From assembly GCF_040050925.1 (NCBI RefSeq), contig NZ_CP157390.1, positions 2,976,001-3,040,000 of the forward strand: DNA of 64,000 nt, in the 5' to 3' direction. Numbering within the stretch: the stretch's first letter is position 1; each line of letters opens with the position of its first letter. The notes under the pieces are model-generated. The model saw only the letters and a program-made list of their open reading frames with translations, was not told the DNA's origin and searched no databases. The DNA is from Leifsonia sp. NPDC080035. GTDB lineage: Bacteria > Actinomycetota > Actinomycetes > Actinomycetales > Microbacteriaceae. Of the stretch, positions 26,756-33,995 are shown in pieces. A program made the translations under genes and the position numbers.

Positions 26756-27778
26756 ATGTCGTCCGCTCCGTCCTCCGCCCTGCCGTTGGCGGCCCTCCCG
26801 CTGTCGCGTCACGCCGTCGACCGGGACCACGCCGCGCGTTCTCGGCCGGCGCTGTTCGACGAGCTGTGGGAGGAGCCGGGCACGCGCGTGCTCGCGCTGT
26901 GGAAGGGACGAGCGCTGCTCACGCCGGAGAGCGTCGAGGCGGCGACCCCCGCCGGCGACGGCTGGAGCGCCCCCGACGCCGGACCCGCCGCCCTCGACCT
27001 GCTGCCCGTCGAGCGCGTGACGGCCGCCCTGATCCGGGTGTACCTCGGCCGCACCCTCGTGGATGCGCCGGGCGAGCCGGCCGGGACCGCTGTCGTCCTC
27101 GAGGTGCTCACCGACGCCGCCGCGCAGGAGCTGGAGCCGGACGAGGCGCGCTGGGGAAACCTCCGCACCGTCGCGACGGCGCTGAGCGACCGCGACGCCG
27201 GCCTCTTCACCGAGGCGCTCGCGATCGCGAACTGGCACGCCTCGCACACACACTGCCCGCGCTGCGGAACGCCGACCGTCGTCGAGCAGGCAGGCTGGGT
27301 GCGGCGCTGCTTCGAGGACGGCTCCGAGGTCTTCCCCCGCACCGACCCCGCCGTGATCGTGACCGTGCTGGACGCGGATGACCGGCTGCTGCTCGGCTCC
27401 AACGCGATGTGGGAGCACTCGCGCTACTCGCTGCTTGCCGGGTTCGTGGAGCCGGGGGAGTCGTTCGAGTCCGCCGTCGAGCGCGAGATCTTCGAGGAGG
27501 CGGGTATCCGCGTCGTGGATGCGCGCTACAAGGGCTCGCAGCCGTGGCCGTTCCCGGCGTCGGTGATGGTCGGAATGACTGCGCGGCTGGCGGACGACCA
27601 GTCGCCCACGGCGCTCGACCCCGACGGCGAGGAGATCCTTGACCTGCGCTGGTTCAGCCGTGACGAGCTGTGGGAGGCACGTGAGCAGATCATCCTGCCC
27701 GGCCGTTCCTCCATCGCCCGCGCGCTGATCGAGGACTGGTACGGCGGCTCGCTCGAGATGCCGCCGGCCGCGGCGTGA
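26756..27778 (+). CDS. nudC: NADH/NAD+ pyrophosphatase, Nudix family
   Basis: 340 residues. The Nudix box GFVEPGESFESAVEREIFEEAG (229-250) is complete and followed by SQPWPFPAS, the array that marks NADH pyrophosphatases and NAD-decapping NudC. The zinc site is reduced: Cys167, Cys170 and Cys185 are present, but the fourth position is not Cys (RCFEDGSEVFPR), a variant I recall in actinobacteria. It splits NAD(H) or NAD-capped RNA to NMN(H) and AMP ends. The ATG has AAAGGA upstream. The final 4 nt (GTGA) overlap uvrD2. Confidence 0.92.
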   Translation: MSSAPSSALPLAALPLSRHAVDRDHAARSRPALFDELWEEPGTRVLALWKGRALLTPESVEAATPAGDGWSAPDAGPAALDLLPVERVTAALIRVYLGRTLVDAPGEPAGTAVVLEVLTDAAAQELEPDEARWGNLRTVATALSDRDAGLFTEALAIANWHASHTHCPRCGTPTVVEQAGWVRRCFEDGSEVFPRTDPAVIVTVLDADDRLLLGSNAMWEHSRYSLLAGFVEPGESFESAVEREIFEEAGIRVVDARYKGSQPWPFPASVMVGMTARLADDQSPTALDPDGEEILDLRWFSRDELWEAREQIILPGRSSIARALIEDWYGGSLEMPPAAA

Positions 27779-29487
27779 ACGCCGAGTCCCTGCTCGCCGG
27801 CCTCGACGCTCAGCAGCGTGTCGCCGCGGAGGCGCTGTTCGGGCCGGTGTGCATCCTGGCGGGAGCGGGGACGGGCAAGACGAGGGCGATCACTCACCGG
27901 ATCGCGTACGGGGTGGCCTCGGGAGCGTTCACACCCAACCGGGTGATGGCGCTCACCTTCACCAACCGCGCCGCCGCCGAGCTTCGCGGCCGGCTGCGTC
28001 AGCTGGGTGCAGGCGGGGTGTCCGCGCGGACCTTCCACGCCGCCGCGCTCGCGCAGCTGAACTACTTCTGGCCGCAGGTCGTCGGCGGTCAGCTGCCGTC
28101 CGTGCTCGACGGCAAGGGTCGCATCCTCGGCCACGCAGCGGAGAAGCTGTCGCTCCGGGTCGACACCGCGGCGCTGCGCGACGTGGCCGCCGAGATCGAG
28201 TGGCGCAAGGTGTCGGGGCTCAGCATCGACGAGTACGCCGCCGTCGTGGAAAGCCGCTCGCTGCCCGGCACGATGAAGCCCGAGCAGGCGGTCGACATGC
28301 AGCGCGCCTACGAGGAGCTGAAGGACGAGCGCAAGCAGATCGACTTCGAGGACGTGCTGCTGGTCTGCGCGGGGATGATCGAGACGGAGCCGTCGGTCGC
28401 CATGCAGGTGCGCGAGCAGTACCGGTTCTTCGTCGTCGACGAGTATCAGGACGTGTCGCCGCTGCAGCACCAGCTGCTCCAGCTCTGGCTGGGGACGCGG
28501 CGCGACCTGTGCGTCGTGGGCGACGCCAGCCAGACCATCTATTCGTTCGCGGGCGCGCGCAGCGAGTACCTGCTCGGCTTCGAGCGCGAGCACCGCGGGG
28601 CGACCGTCGTCCGGCTGGAGCAGAACTACCGATCGACGCCGGCCGTGATCGAAACGGCGAACCGGCTGATGCGCGGACGCCCCGGCGCGCTCACGCTGCA
28701 CGCGGTCGCCACGCCGCGGCCGGGCGACGAGGTGCCGGAGGCGGAGGTGTTCGAGGACGACCGGGCGGAGGCGCGCGCCGTCGCGGAGCGGATCGCCACG
28801 GAGATCGCCGAGGGCACGAAGCCGGAGAGCATCGCGGTGCTGTACCGCGTGAACGTGCAGGCGGCCGCGCTCGAGCAGGCGCTCGGGGACCGTGGGATCA
28901 GCTACTCCGTCCGCGGCTCGAAGCGGTTCTTCGACCTGCCGGAGGTGCGCCAGGCGATCATGACCCTCCGCGCAGCGAGCGTCGCGGCCACCGATGAGCC
29001 GCTGTTCAAGTCGGTCAGCGATGTGCTCCGCACGCTCGGCTGGGCCGTCCAGCCGCCGGAGGGCCGCGGCTCGGTGCGTGCGCGCTGGGAGTCGCTGAAC
29101 GCGATCATGGGGCTCGTCGACGAGATGCCGGAGGGCGCGACGTTCCGGCAGTTCACGGACGAGCTGCTCGCGCGGCAGGCCGGCCAGCACGAGCCGACGC
29201 TGTCCGCGGTGACGCTCGCGACCCTGCACGCCGCGAAGGGCCTGGAGTGGGACTCGGTGCACCTGATCGGGCTCAGCGAGGGGCTGGTCCCGATCAGCTA
29301 CGCGACCGGGTTCGAGCAGATCGACGAGGAGCGCCGGCTGCTCTACGTCGGCATCACCCGGGCTCGCAAGCGGCTGCGCCTCAGCTGGTCGCAGCGCGGG
29401 AATCAGCCGGGCCGGCCCACGGGCCGTCAGCCGTCGCGGTTCCTGGCCGAGCTCGCACCAGCGGCGCGGGCGCAGCGGCGGGGCTGA
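27775..29487 (+). CDS. uvrD2: UvrD2-like SF1 DNA helicase, short form
   Basis: 570 residues beginning at a GTG that overlaps the nudC stop (GTGA). Helicase motifs: ILAGAGTGKTRA, LTFTNRAAAEL, VVDEYQDVSPLQ, VVGDASQTIYSFAGA, TLHAAKGLEWD and YVGITRARKRL. M. tuberculosis UvrD2 has about 700 residues with a C-terminal HRDC domain and a tetracysteine motif (recalled); both are missing here, and the protein ends soon after motif VI in a short basic tail. Acts in DNA unwinding for repair. Its last 107 nt are antisense to the end of the next gene. Confidence 0.88.
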   Translation: MNAESLLAGLDAQQRVAAEALFGPVCILAGAGTGKTRAITHRIAYGVASGAFTPNRVMALTFTNRAAAELRGRLRQLGAGGVSARTFHAAALAQLNYFWPQVVGGQLPSVLDGKGRILGHAAEKLSLRVDTAALRDVAAEIEWRKVSGLSIDEYAAVVESRSLPGTMKPEQAVDMQRAYEELKDERKQIDFEDVLLVCAGMIETEPSVAMQVREQYRFFVVDEYQDVSPLQHQLLQLWLGTRRDLCVVGDASQTIYSFAGARSEYLLGFEREHRGATVVRLEQNYRSTPAVIETANRLMRGRPGALTLHAVATPRPGDEVPEAEVFEDDRAEARAVAERIATEIAEGTKPESIAVLYRVNVQAAALEQALGDRGISYSVRGSKRFFDLPEVRQAIMTLRAASVAATDEPLFKSVSDVLRTLGWAVQPPEGRGSVRARWESLNAIMGLVDEMPEGATFRQFTDELLARQAGQHEPTLSAVTLATLHAAKGLEWDSVHLIGLSEGLVPISYATGFEQIDEERRLLYVGITRARKRLRLSWSQRGNQPGRPTGRQPSRFLAELAPAARAQRRG

Positions 29488-30265
29488 GGCAGCCGCACTC
29501 GGGATGCGCCTCCCGCCGCTGCTCCGACCAGCGCAGCGTCCGGCGGTCGAACCGCATCGCGACACCGGTCGGCAGCGGACGGCCGTCTCGGCGCGCGAGC
29601 ACCGCCCCGGCGGCCACGGACGACACCGCCCCGCAGGCCAGCTCGCTCTCGCCGGGCAGGGGACGCGCGTGCAGCTGAGCGGCGATCGCCGGCCAGGCCG
29701 GGTCGGCGTCGCGGCGGTGCAGGTCCCCGCAGCGCAGGCACGGGCCGTCGCCCGGCGTGACGAACGGCCCGACGTGCACGGCGCGGTCCCCGAACACCAC
29801 GGGCAGGTGCGGCACATCCCGGCGCAGCCAGCGCTGGTGGCGGCGCGGTGCGACCGCGTACGGGGCGACCAGTACGGCGGCCTCGGCACCGTCGAGCGCG
29901 GGATCGTCGTCGTCGAGCCCTGCCCGCGCGTCGACGCCCGCATCGTGGAGCAGCGCGAGGATGCGCGCAGCCGTCGGCCCCGCTCCGTCCAGCACGACGA
30001 GGCCGGCGGGCCCCGTTCGAGGCCCGGCGGCGAGCACGGGGCTCAGCCTGGCGAGAAGTGCGTCCGCCGCCTCCGGCGCGGCTCCGCCCGCGGCGGCGAT
30101 GGTGCGCAGAGTGTCACGGCTCGCGCCGCCGGCGAGGGCGGCGACCATCCGCTCTTCCGCGATGCTCGGGTCCTCCAGGACGATGTCCGGTGCCTCGACC
30201 CCGAACTGCAGGGCGCGCGGCGATCTCCACACGGGAGGACGGGACGGATCGAGCGCGTAGACCAC
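29381..30265 (-). CDS. ThiF/E1-like protein of the TOMM-cyclodehydratase type (Rv3196-like)
   Basis: 294 residues from GTG. The middle segment (GLVVLDGAGPTAARILALLHDAGVDA) is a Rossmann-like nucleotide fold. The C-terminal half carries a zinc site, CLRCGDLHRRDADP and ECGCL, as in E1-like leader-binding/cyclodehydratase C proteins of azole-peptide pathways. No YcaO, dehydrogenase or precursor gene is nearby, so a stand-alone role is likely. The homologue in the same M. tuberculosis neighbourhood is uncharacterised. It converges on uvrD2 with a 107-bp overlap of coding sequences. Confidence 0.68.
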   Translation of the reverse strand: MVYALDPSRPPVWRSPRALQFGVEAPDIVLEDPSIAEERMVAALAGGASRDTLRTIAAAGGAAPEAADALLARLSPVLAAGPRTGPAGLVVLDGAGPTAARILALLHDAGVDARAGLDDDDPALDGAEAAVLVAPYAVAPRRHQRWLRRDVPHLPVVFGDRAVHVGPFVTPGDGPCLRCGDLHRRDADPAWPAIAAQLHARPLPGESELACGAVSSVAAGAVLARRDGRPLPTGVAMRFDRRTLRWSEQRREAHPECGCLSPAAAPAPLVRARPGTATADGPWAGPADSRAATS

Positions 30266-30301
30266 TCCAGCATCCTGCCGCCTCCGGCCGCGCCCAGCCG
30301 G

Positions 30302-30310
30302 TTATCCACA
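30302..30310 (+). promoter_or_regulatory. Isolated DnaA-box-like 9-mer
   Basis: TTATCCACA, a perfect match to the strict DnaA box, lies in the 77-bp gap between the ThiF-like start and the DUF2342 stop. No second box is evident close by, so it is not an origin. Confidence 0.35.
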
Positions 30311-30342
30311 GCCGCGACGGTGGAGACCGGAGACGCGGGCGC

Positions 30343-31686
30343 TCAGTCCTCGGTGGGGCGCTCCCTGTCATCGCGCAGCAGGTCCTCGATGGCCTGGTCG
30401 AGCTCGTCGCGCTCCGGCTCCTGCCCGGACGCCGCGGCGGTGAGCCGTGAGACGAGCGCGGACGGGTCGTCGAGGTCGGCGGCCTGCGGCAGCAGGTCGG
30501 GATGCGACCACAGCCGGTCGCGCGCCTCCGGGCCGACGGCGTCGGTCACCGCCTGCCACATCGCGGCGGCCTCGCGCAGCCGGCGCGGCCGCAGCTCCAG
30601 CCCGACCAGCGTGGCGAACGCGGACTCGGCGGGACCGCCGGACGCGCGGCGCCGGCGGACCGTCTCCGCGATCGCGTCGGCCTTCGGCAGCAACCGCGTC
30701 GCGCCGGCGGTGACGACGTCGACCCAGCCCTCGACGAGCGCGAGCACCGTCTCCAGCCGCTCCAGCGCCTCCTGCTGCTCCTCGGTCTTCGGCGGGATGA
30801 GCGCGCCGGAGACCATCGCCTGGCGCAGCTCCTCCGGGTTGGACGGGTCGAAGCCCTCGGCGAGCGACTCCAGACGGTCAGTGTCGATCGTGATGCCGCG
30901 CGCGAACGCCGTGATCTGGGTGATCAGCTGGAGCCGCAGCCACTTCGCGTGCCGGAAGAGCCGGGCGTGCGCGAGCTCGCGGACGGCGAGATACAGCTGC
31001 ACCTGATCGGCCGGGATGTCGAGGCCGGAGCCGAACTCGTCCACGTTCTGGGGGAGGAGCGCGGCCGTGCCCTCCGGCAGCAGCGGGATGCCGATGTCGC
31101 CGCCGGAGACGACCTCCTTGGCGAGCTGGCCGACCACCTGGCCGAGCTGCATCGCGAACAGGGCGCCGCCGATCGAGCGCATCACCTGGCCGGCGTTCTG
31201 GATCATGCCCTGCATCTCCTCCGGCGCTTGCTCCGTGAGCACGCGGGTGAGCGCATCGGAGATGCTGAGCGCCACCGGTTCGGCCAGCTGGGTCCAGATC
31301 GGCATCGTCTGCCTCGCCCACTCGGCGCGGCCGATGAGCTCTGGGCTGCCGGGGAGCTCGGCGACCGTCGTCGCCTGATCCAGCCAGAGCGCGGCGACGT
31401 GGAAGGACTGTTCCATCGCCGCCCGCTCGGCGGGCGTGACGGCGTGCGCGCCGTCGGAGGCGAGGGCGCGCGCCTGCTGCTGGGCGAGATCCCAGTTGAT
31501 GCCGCCGCCCGGGTTCATCAGGGCGTTCTGCAGCTGGCCGAGCAGCTGCTGGATGCTGGCAGGGTCGTTGGGCAGACCGGCCGCACCGGCGAGCTGCGAC
31601 GGGTCGATGGACGAGTTCCCGGACAGGAACTCGCGCAGCATGTCCCGGAACTCGTCGTCCGGGTCCTTGTTCGGATCGTCGGCCAT
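30343..31686 (-). CDS. DUF2342 / zincin-like putative metalloprotease (Rv3195-like)
   Basis: 447 residues, mostly helical. The active-site-like segment VRELAHARLFRHAKWLR corresponds to the family motif in which the usual HExxH is rearranged. The N-terminus (DDEFRDMLREFLSG and LAGAAGLPNDP) and the acidic tail match this actinobacterial family; proteolysis is predicted by fold, not shown. GAGGGG precedes the ATG by 8 nt. It is divergent from the PDZ-Lon protease gene, as in mycobacteria, so the two proteases may share a process. Confidence 0.8.
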   Translation of the reverse strand: MADDPNKDPDDEFRDMLREFLSGNSSIDPSQLAGAAGLPNDPASIQQLLGQLQNALMNPGGGINWDLAQQQARALASDGAHAVTPAERAAMEQSFHVAALWLDQATTVAELPGSPELIGRAEWARQTMPIWTQLAEPVALSISDALTRVLTEQAPEEMQGMIQNAGQVMRSIGGALFAMQLGQVVGQLAKEVVSGGDIGIPLLPEGTAALLPQNVDEFGSGLDIPADQVQLYLAVRELAHARLFRHAKWLRLQLITQITAFARGITIDTDRLESLAEGFDPSNPEELRQAMVSGALIPPKTEEQQEALERLETVLALVEGWVDVVTAGATRLLPKADAIAETVRRRRASGGPAESAFATLVGLELRPRRLREAAAMWQAVTDAVGPEARDRLWSHPDLLPQAADLDDPSALVSRLTAAASGQEPERDELDQAIEDLLRDDRERPTED

Positions 31687-31752
31687 CGTGAGCGCCCCTC
31701 GTCTCGAAGTGTCTGCGCCGCGGTTTCATTACGGCTTTCCAGGCTTGCCATC

Positions 31753-31759
31753 TACGCTA
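31753..31759. promoter_or_regulatory. Symmetric TACGCTA element between DUF2342 and PDZ-Lon genes
   Basis: TACGCT on the plus strand (31753-31758) and TAGCGT on the minus strand (complement 31754-31759) overlap in the same register as at dapD/dapE. Predicted starts near 31765 and 31747 leave leaders of about 90 and 60 nt. Confidence 0.45.
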
Positions 31760-31854
31760 GCTGCTGACAACCACGAGCCGGGTGGGAATCGCATCCCGGC
31801 AGCCTCACGGGCAGTGCGCCCTTGGCGAACACGACGCGAAGGACCCCACCAGAC

Positions 31855-32997
31855 GTGACCCTCTTCACCGGAGACGAGACGCCATCGAGCCCGTCAGGAC
31901 GCGGCGAACGGGTCGCCCCGCCCCGCCGCGTGGTCATCGGCTGGGCGGCCGTCGCGGTCGCCCTCGTGCTGTCGCTGGTGCTGGCACTCGCACCCGCTCC
32001 GTTCGTCATCGAACAGCCGGGACCGGTGTTCAACACCCTCGGAACCGACCAGAGCGTCGGCAGCGACCCGTCGAAGGATGCGAAACCGCTCATCTCGATC
32101 CCGGACAAGACGACCTACCCGACCTCCGGCTCCCTCGACCTGCTCACGGTCTCCGTCGTCGGCAACCCGGAGTCCCGGCCGAGCTGGTTCGAGATCGTGC
32201 GCGCCTGGTTCGACCCGAGCAGGGCCGTCCAGCCGATCGACGCCGTCTTCCCTCCGGGCACGACGACCGAGCAGTCGAACGCCCAGAACGCGGCGCTGAT
32301 GGTCGACTCGCAGCAGGACGCGGTGGCGGCTGCGCTCAACCAGCTCGGCTACGAGTTCCCGCAGTCGGTCGCCGTCAAGCAGGTGATCGAGAAGACCCCT
32401 GCCGCCGCCGTGCTCAAGGAGGGGGACGAGATCACCAGCGTCAACGGCGACTCGGTGAAGAGCATCCAGGGTCTGCGGTCCCTGGTCGCGAAGAACGGAA
32501 CGGACAAGCCGGCGGAGATCGGGATCGTCCGCGACGGCGCCGCATCCACCGTCTCGCTCACGCCGACCGAGGCGAACGGGCAGCCCGTGCTCGGCATCGG
32601 CGCCGGCATGGACTACACCTTCCCGTTCGACGTGAAGATCCAGCTGGACAACGTCGGCGGTCCGAGCGCCGGCCAGATGTTCGCGCTCGGCATCATCGAC
32701 AAGCTGACCCCGGGCGAGCTGAACGGCGGCAAGCGGGTCGCGGGGACCGGCACGATCGACAACGCCGGCACGATCGGCGCGATCGGCGGCATCCGGCAGA
32801 AGATGTACGCGGCGCGCGACACCGGCGGCGCGTCGTACTTCCTCGCTCCCGCGTCCAACTGCGACGAGGTCACCGGTCACATCCCGGCCGGCCTGCACGT
32901 CTTCGCCGTCAAGACGCTGAGCGACTCCCTGAAGGCGCTGAAGGCCGTGAGCAGCGGCGGAAGCACGGCGTCCCTTCCCACCTGCCCGGCGTCGTGA
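31855..32997 (+). CDS. Secreted/membrane-anchored PDZ-Lon (S16) protease, YlbL-like (Rv3194c-like)
   Basis: 380 residues from GTG (VTLFTGDETP); a TTG 33 nt upstream is an alternative. One N-terminal anchor (VVIGWAAVAVALVLSLVLAL), then a PDZ domain (EKTPAAAVLKEGDEITSVNG), then a Lon-type catalytic domain facing outside: the nucleophile serine in GGPSAGQMFALG and the catalytic lysine in GGIRQKMYAA. It lacks an ATPase. It is probably an envelope quality-control protease. Followed after 16 nt by the glycerophosphodiesterase gene. Confidence 0.88.
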   Translation: MTLFTGDETPSSPSGRGERVAPPRRVVIGWAAVAVALVLSLVLALAPAPFVIEQPGPVFNTLGTDQSVGSDPSKDAKPLISIPDKTTYPTSGSLDLLTVSVVGNPESRPSWFEIVRAWFDPSRAVQPIDAVFPPGTTTEQSNAQNAALMVDSQQDAVAAALNQLGYEFPQSVAVKQVIEKTPAAAVLKEGDEITSVNGDSVKSIQGLRSLVAKNGTDKPAEIGIVRDGAASTVSLTPTEANGQPVLGIGAGMDYTFPFDVKIQLDNVGGPSAGQMFALGIIDKLTPGELNGGKRVAGTGTIDNAGTIGAIGGIRQKMYAARDTGGASYFLAPASNCDEVTGHIPAGLHVFAVKTLSDSLKALKAVSSGGSTASLPTCPAS

Positions 32998-33013
32998 CAC
33001 GGGGTCGCGCGAG

Positions 33014-33967
33014 ATGGATGAGCAGCAGCCGCGTCGCACGCTCTCCCGTCGCGCCCTGATCGGCGGCGCCGTCGGCGTCGGGGCCGTCGCGATCGCCGGC
33101 GGCGGCGCGCTGGTGCTGCCGAGACTCTTCGAGGGGCCGGCGAGCGGCGTCCTCGCCGATCGGCTCGTCGCCTCCGGCGTGTTCACGGTCGCGCACCGCG
33201 GCGGCTCCCTCGACTGGCCGGAGATGTCCATGCTCGGTTATCGGAATTCGGTCGGGCTCGGGGTGGACGCGCTGGAGATCTCGCTCGCCCGCTCTTCCGA
33301 CGGCGTGTGGTTCGGGCTGCACGACGCCACCCTCGACCGCACGTCCGGGACCAGCGGGTTCGTGGCATCCGAGCACACCTGGGACGAGATCCGGCGGCAC
33401 CGGATCGGTGCCAAGGGGACGACCGACCCGTCGCAGCCGGCGCAGCCGTACCTCCGTTTCGAGGAGCTCGTGACGGCGTATGCGGCGACGCACGCGATCT
33501 TCGTCGACCCGAAGGTCGTGCCCGGCTCGCACTTCGACGAGCTGTTCGCCATGATGGCCGCGTCGCCGACCCCGAAGCGCACGTTCGTCGCGAAGGGATA
33601 CTGCACGTCCGCCGAGTGGGCGCAGGCCGCCACCGCGCACGGCTACCGGACCTGGGGCTACTACTACGCGAGTGAGGTGCAGGCGGACCCCGACCTGCTG
33701 GGCCGCACCGAGGAGCTGTGGGACTGGCTCGGGCTGGACTACGGCGGCGCCGCCGAGGTCTGGCGTACGTTCGAGGCGACGTCCAAGCCGGTGCTCGCCC
33801 ACGTCGTGCCGTCGGAGAGTGCAGCGGAGACGGCGCGGAAGCGGGGCGCGGCGGGGCTGGTCATCTCCGGCGTCAGGGAGGTGCTGGGCCATTCGGCGAA
33901 CCCACAAGGGCCCCGCGGCGGGAGCGCAGCTTTCTCCAAGCGAGGCCACCCTAGGATGGTTCTCTGA
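33014..33967 (+). CDS. Glycerophosphodiester phosphodiesterase with Tat-like signal
   Basis: 317 residues. N-terminal TLSRRALIGGAVGVGAVAI is a twin-arginine-like signal. The catalytic GDPD motifs are present: TVAHRGG, DALEISLARSSDG (metal-binding Glu) and FGLHDATLDRTSG (catalytic His and Asp). It hydrolyses glycerophosphodiesters to glycerol-3-phosphate and an alcohol, probably outside the membrane. It lies between the PDZ-Lon and UPF0182 genes, which are neighbours in M. tuberculosis (recalled), so it appears to be an insertion in a conserved pair. The tail after residue 290 is low in similarity and overlaps the next promoter. Confidence 0.85.
   Translation: MDEQQPRRTLSRRALIGGAVGVGAVAIAGGGALVLPRLFEGPASGVLADRLVASGVFTVAHRGGSLDWPEMSMLGYRNSVGLGVDALEISLARSSDGVWFGLHDATLDRTSGTSGFVASEHTWDEIRRHRIGAKGTTDPSQPAQPYLRFEELVTAYAATHAIFVDPKVVPGSHFDELFAMMAASPTPKRTFVAKGYCTSAEWAQAATAHGYRTWGYYYASEVQADPDLLGRTEELWDWLGLDYGGAAEVWRTFEATSKPVLAHVVPSESAAETARKRGAAGLVISGVREVLGHSANPQGPRGGSAAFSKRGHPRMVL
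33952..33957 (+). promoter_or_regulatory. Internal -10 element for UPF0182 gene
   Basis: TAGGAT lies inside the end of the glycerophosphodiesterase gene and would start RNA near 33964, 32 nt before the GTG at 33996. CTTTCT stands 16 bp upstream as a weak -35. Confidence 0.45.
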
Positions 33968-33995
33968 CCGCCACGCGAGAGCAAGAGGGCCACCC

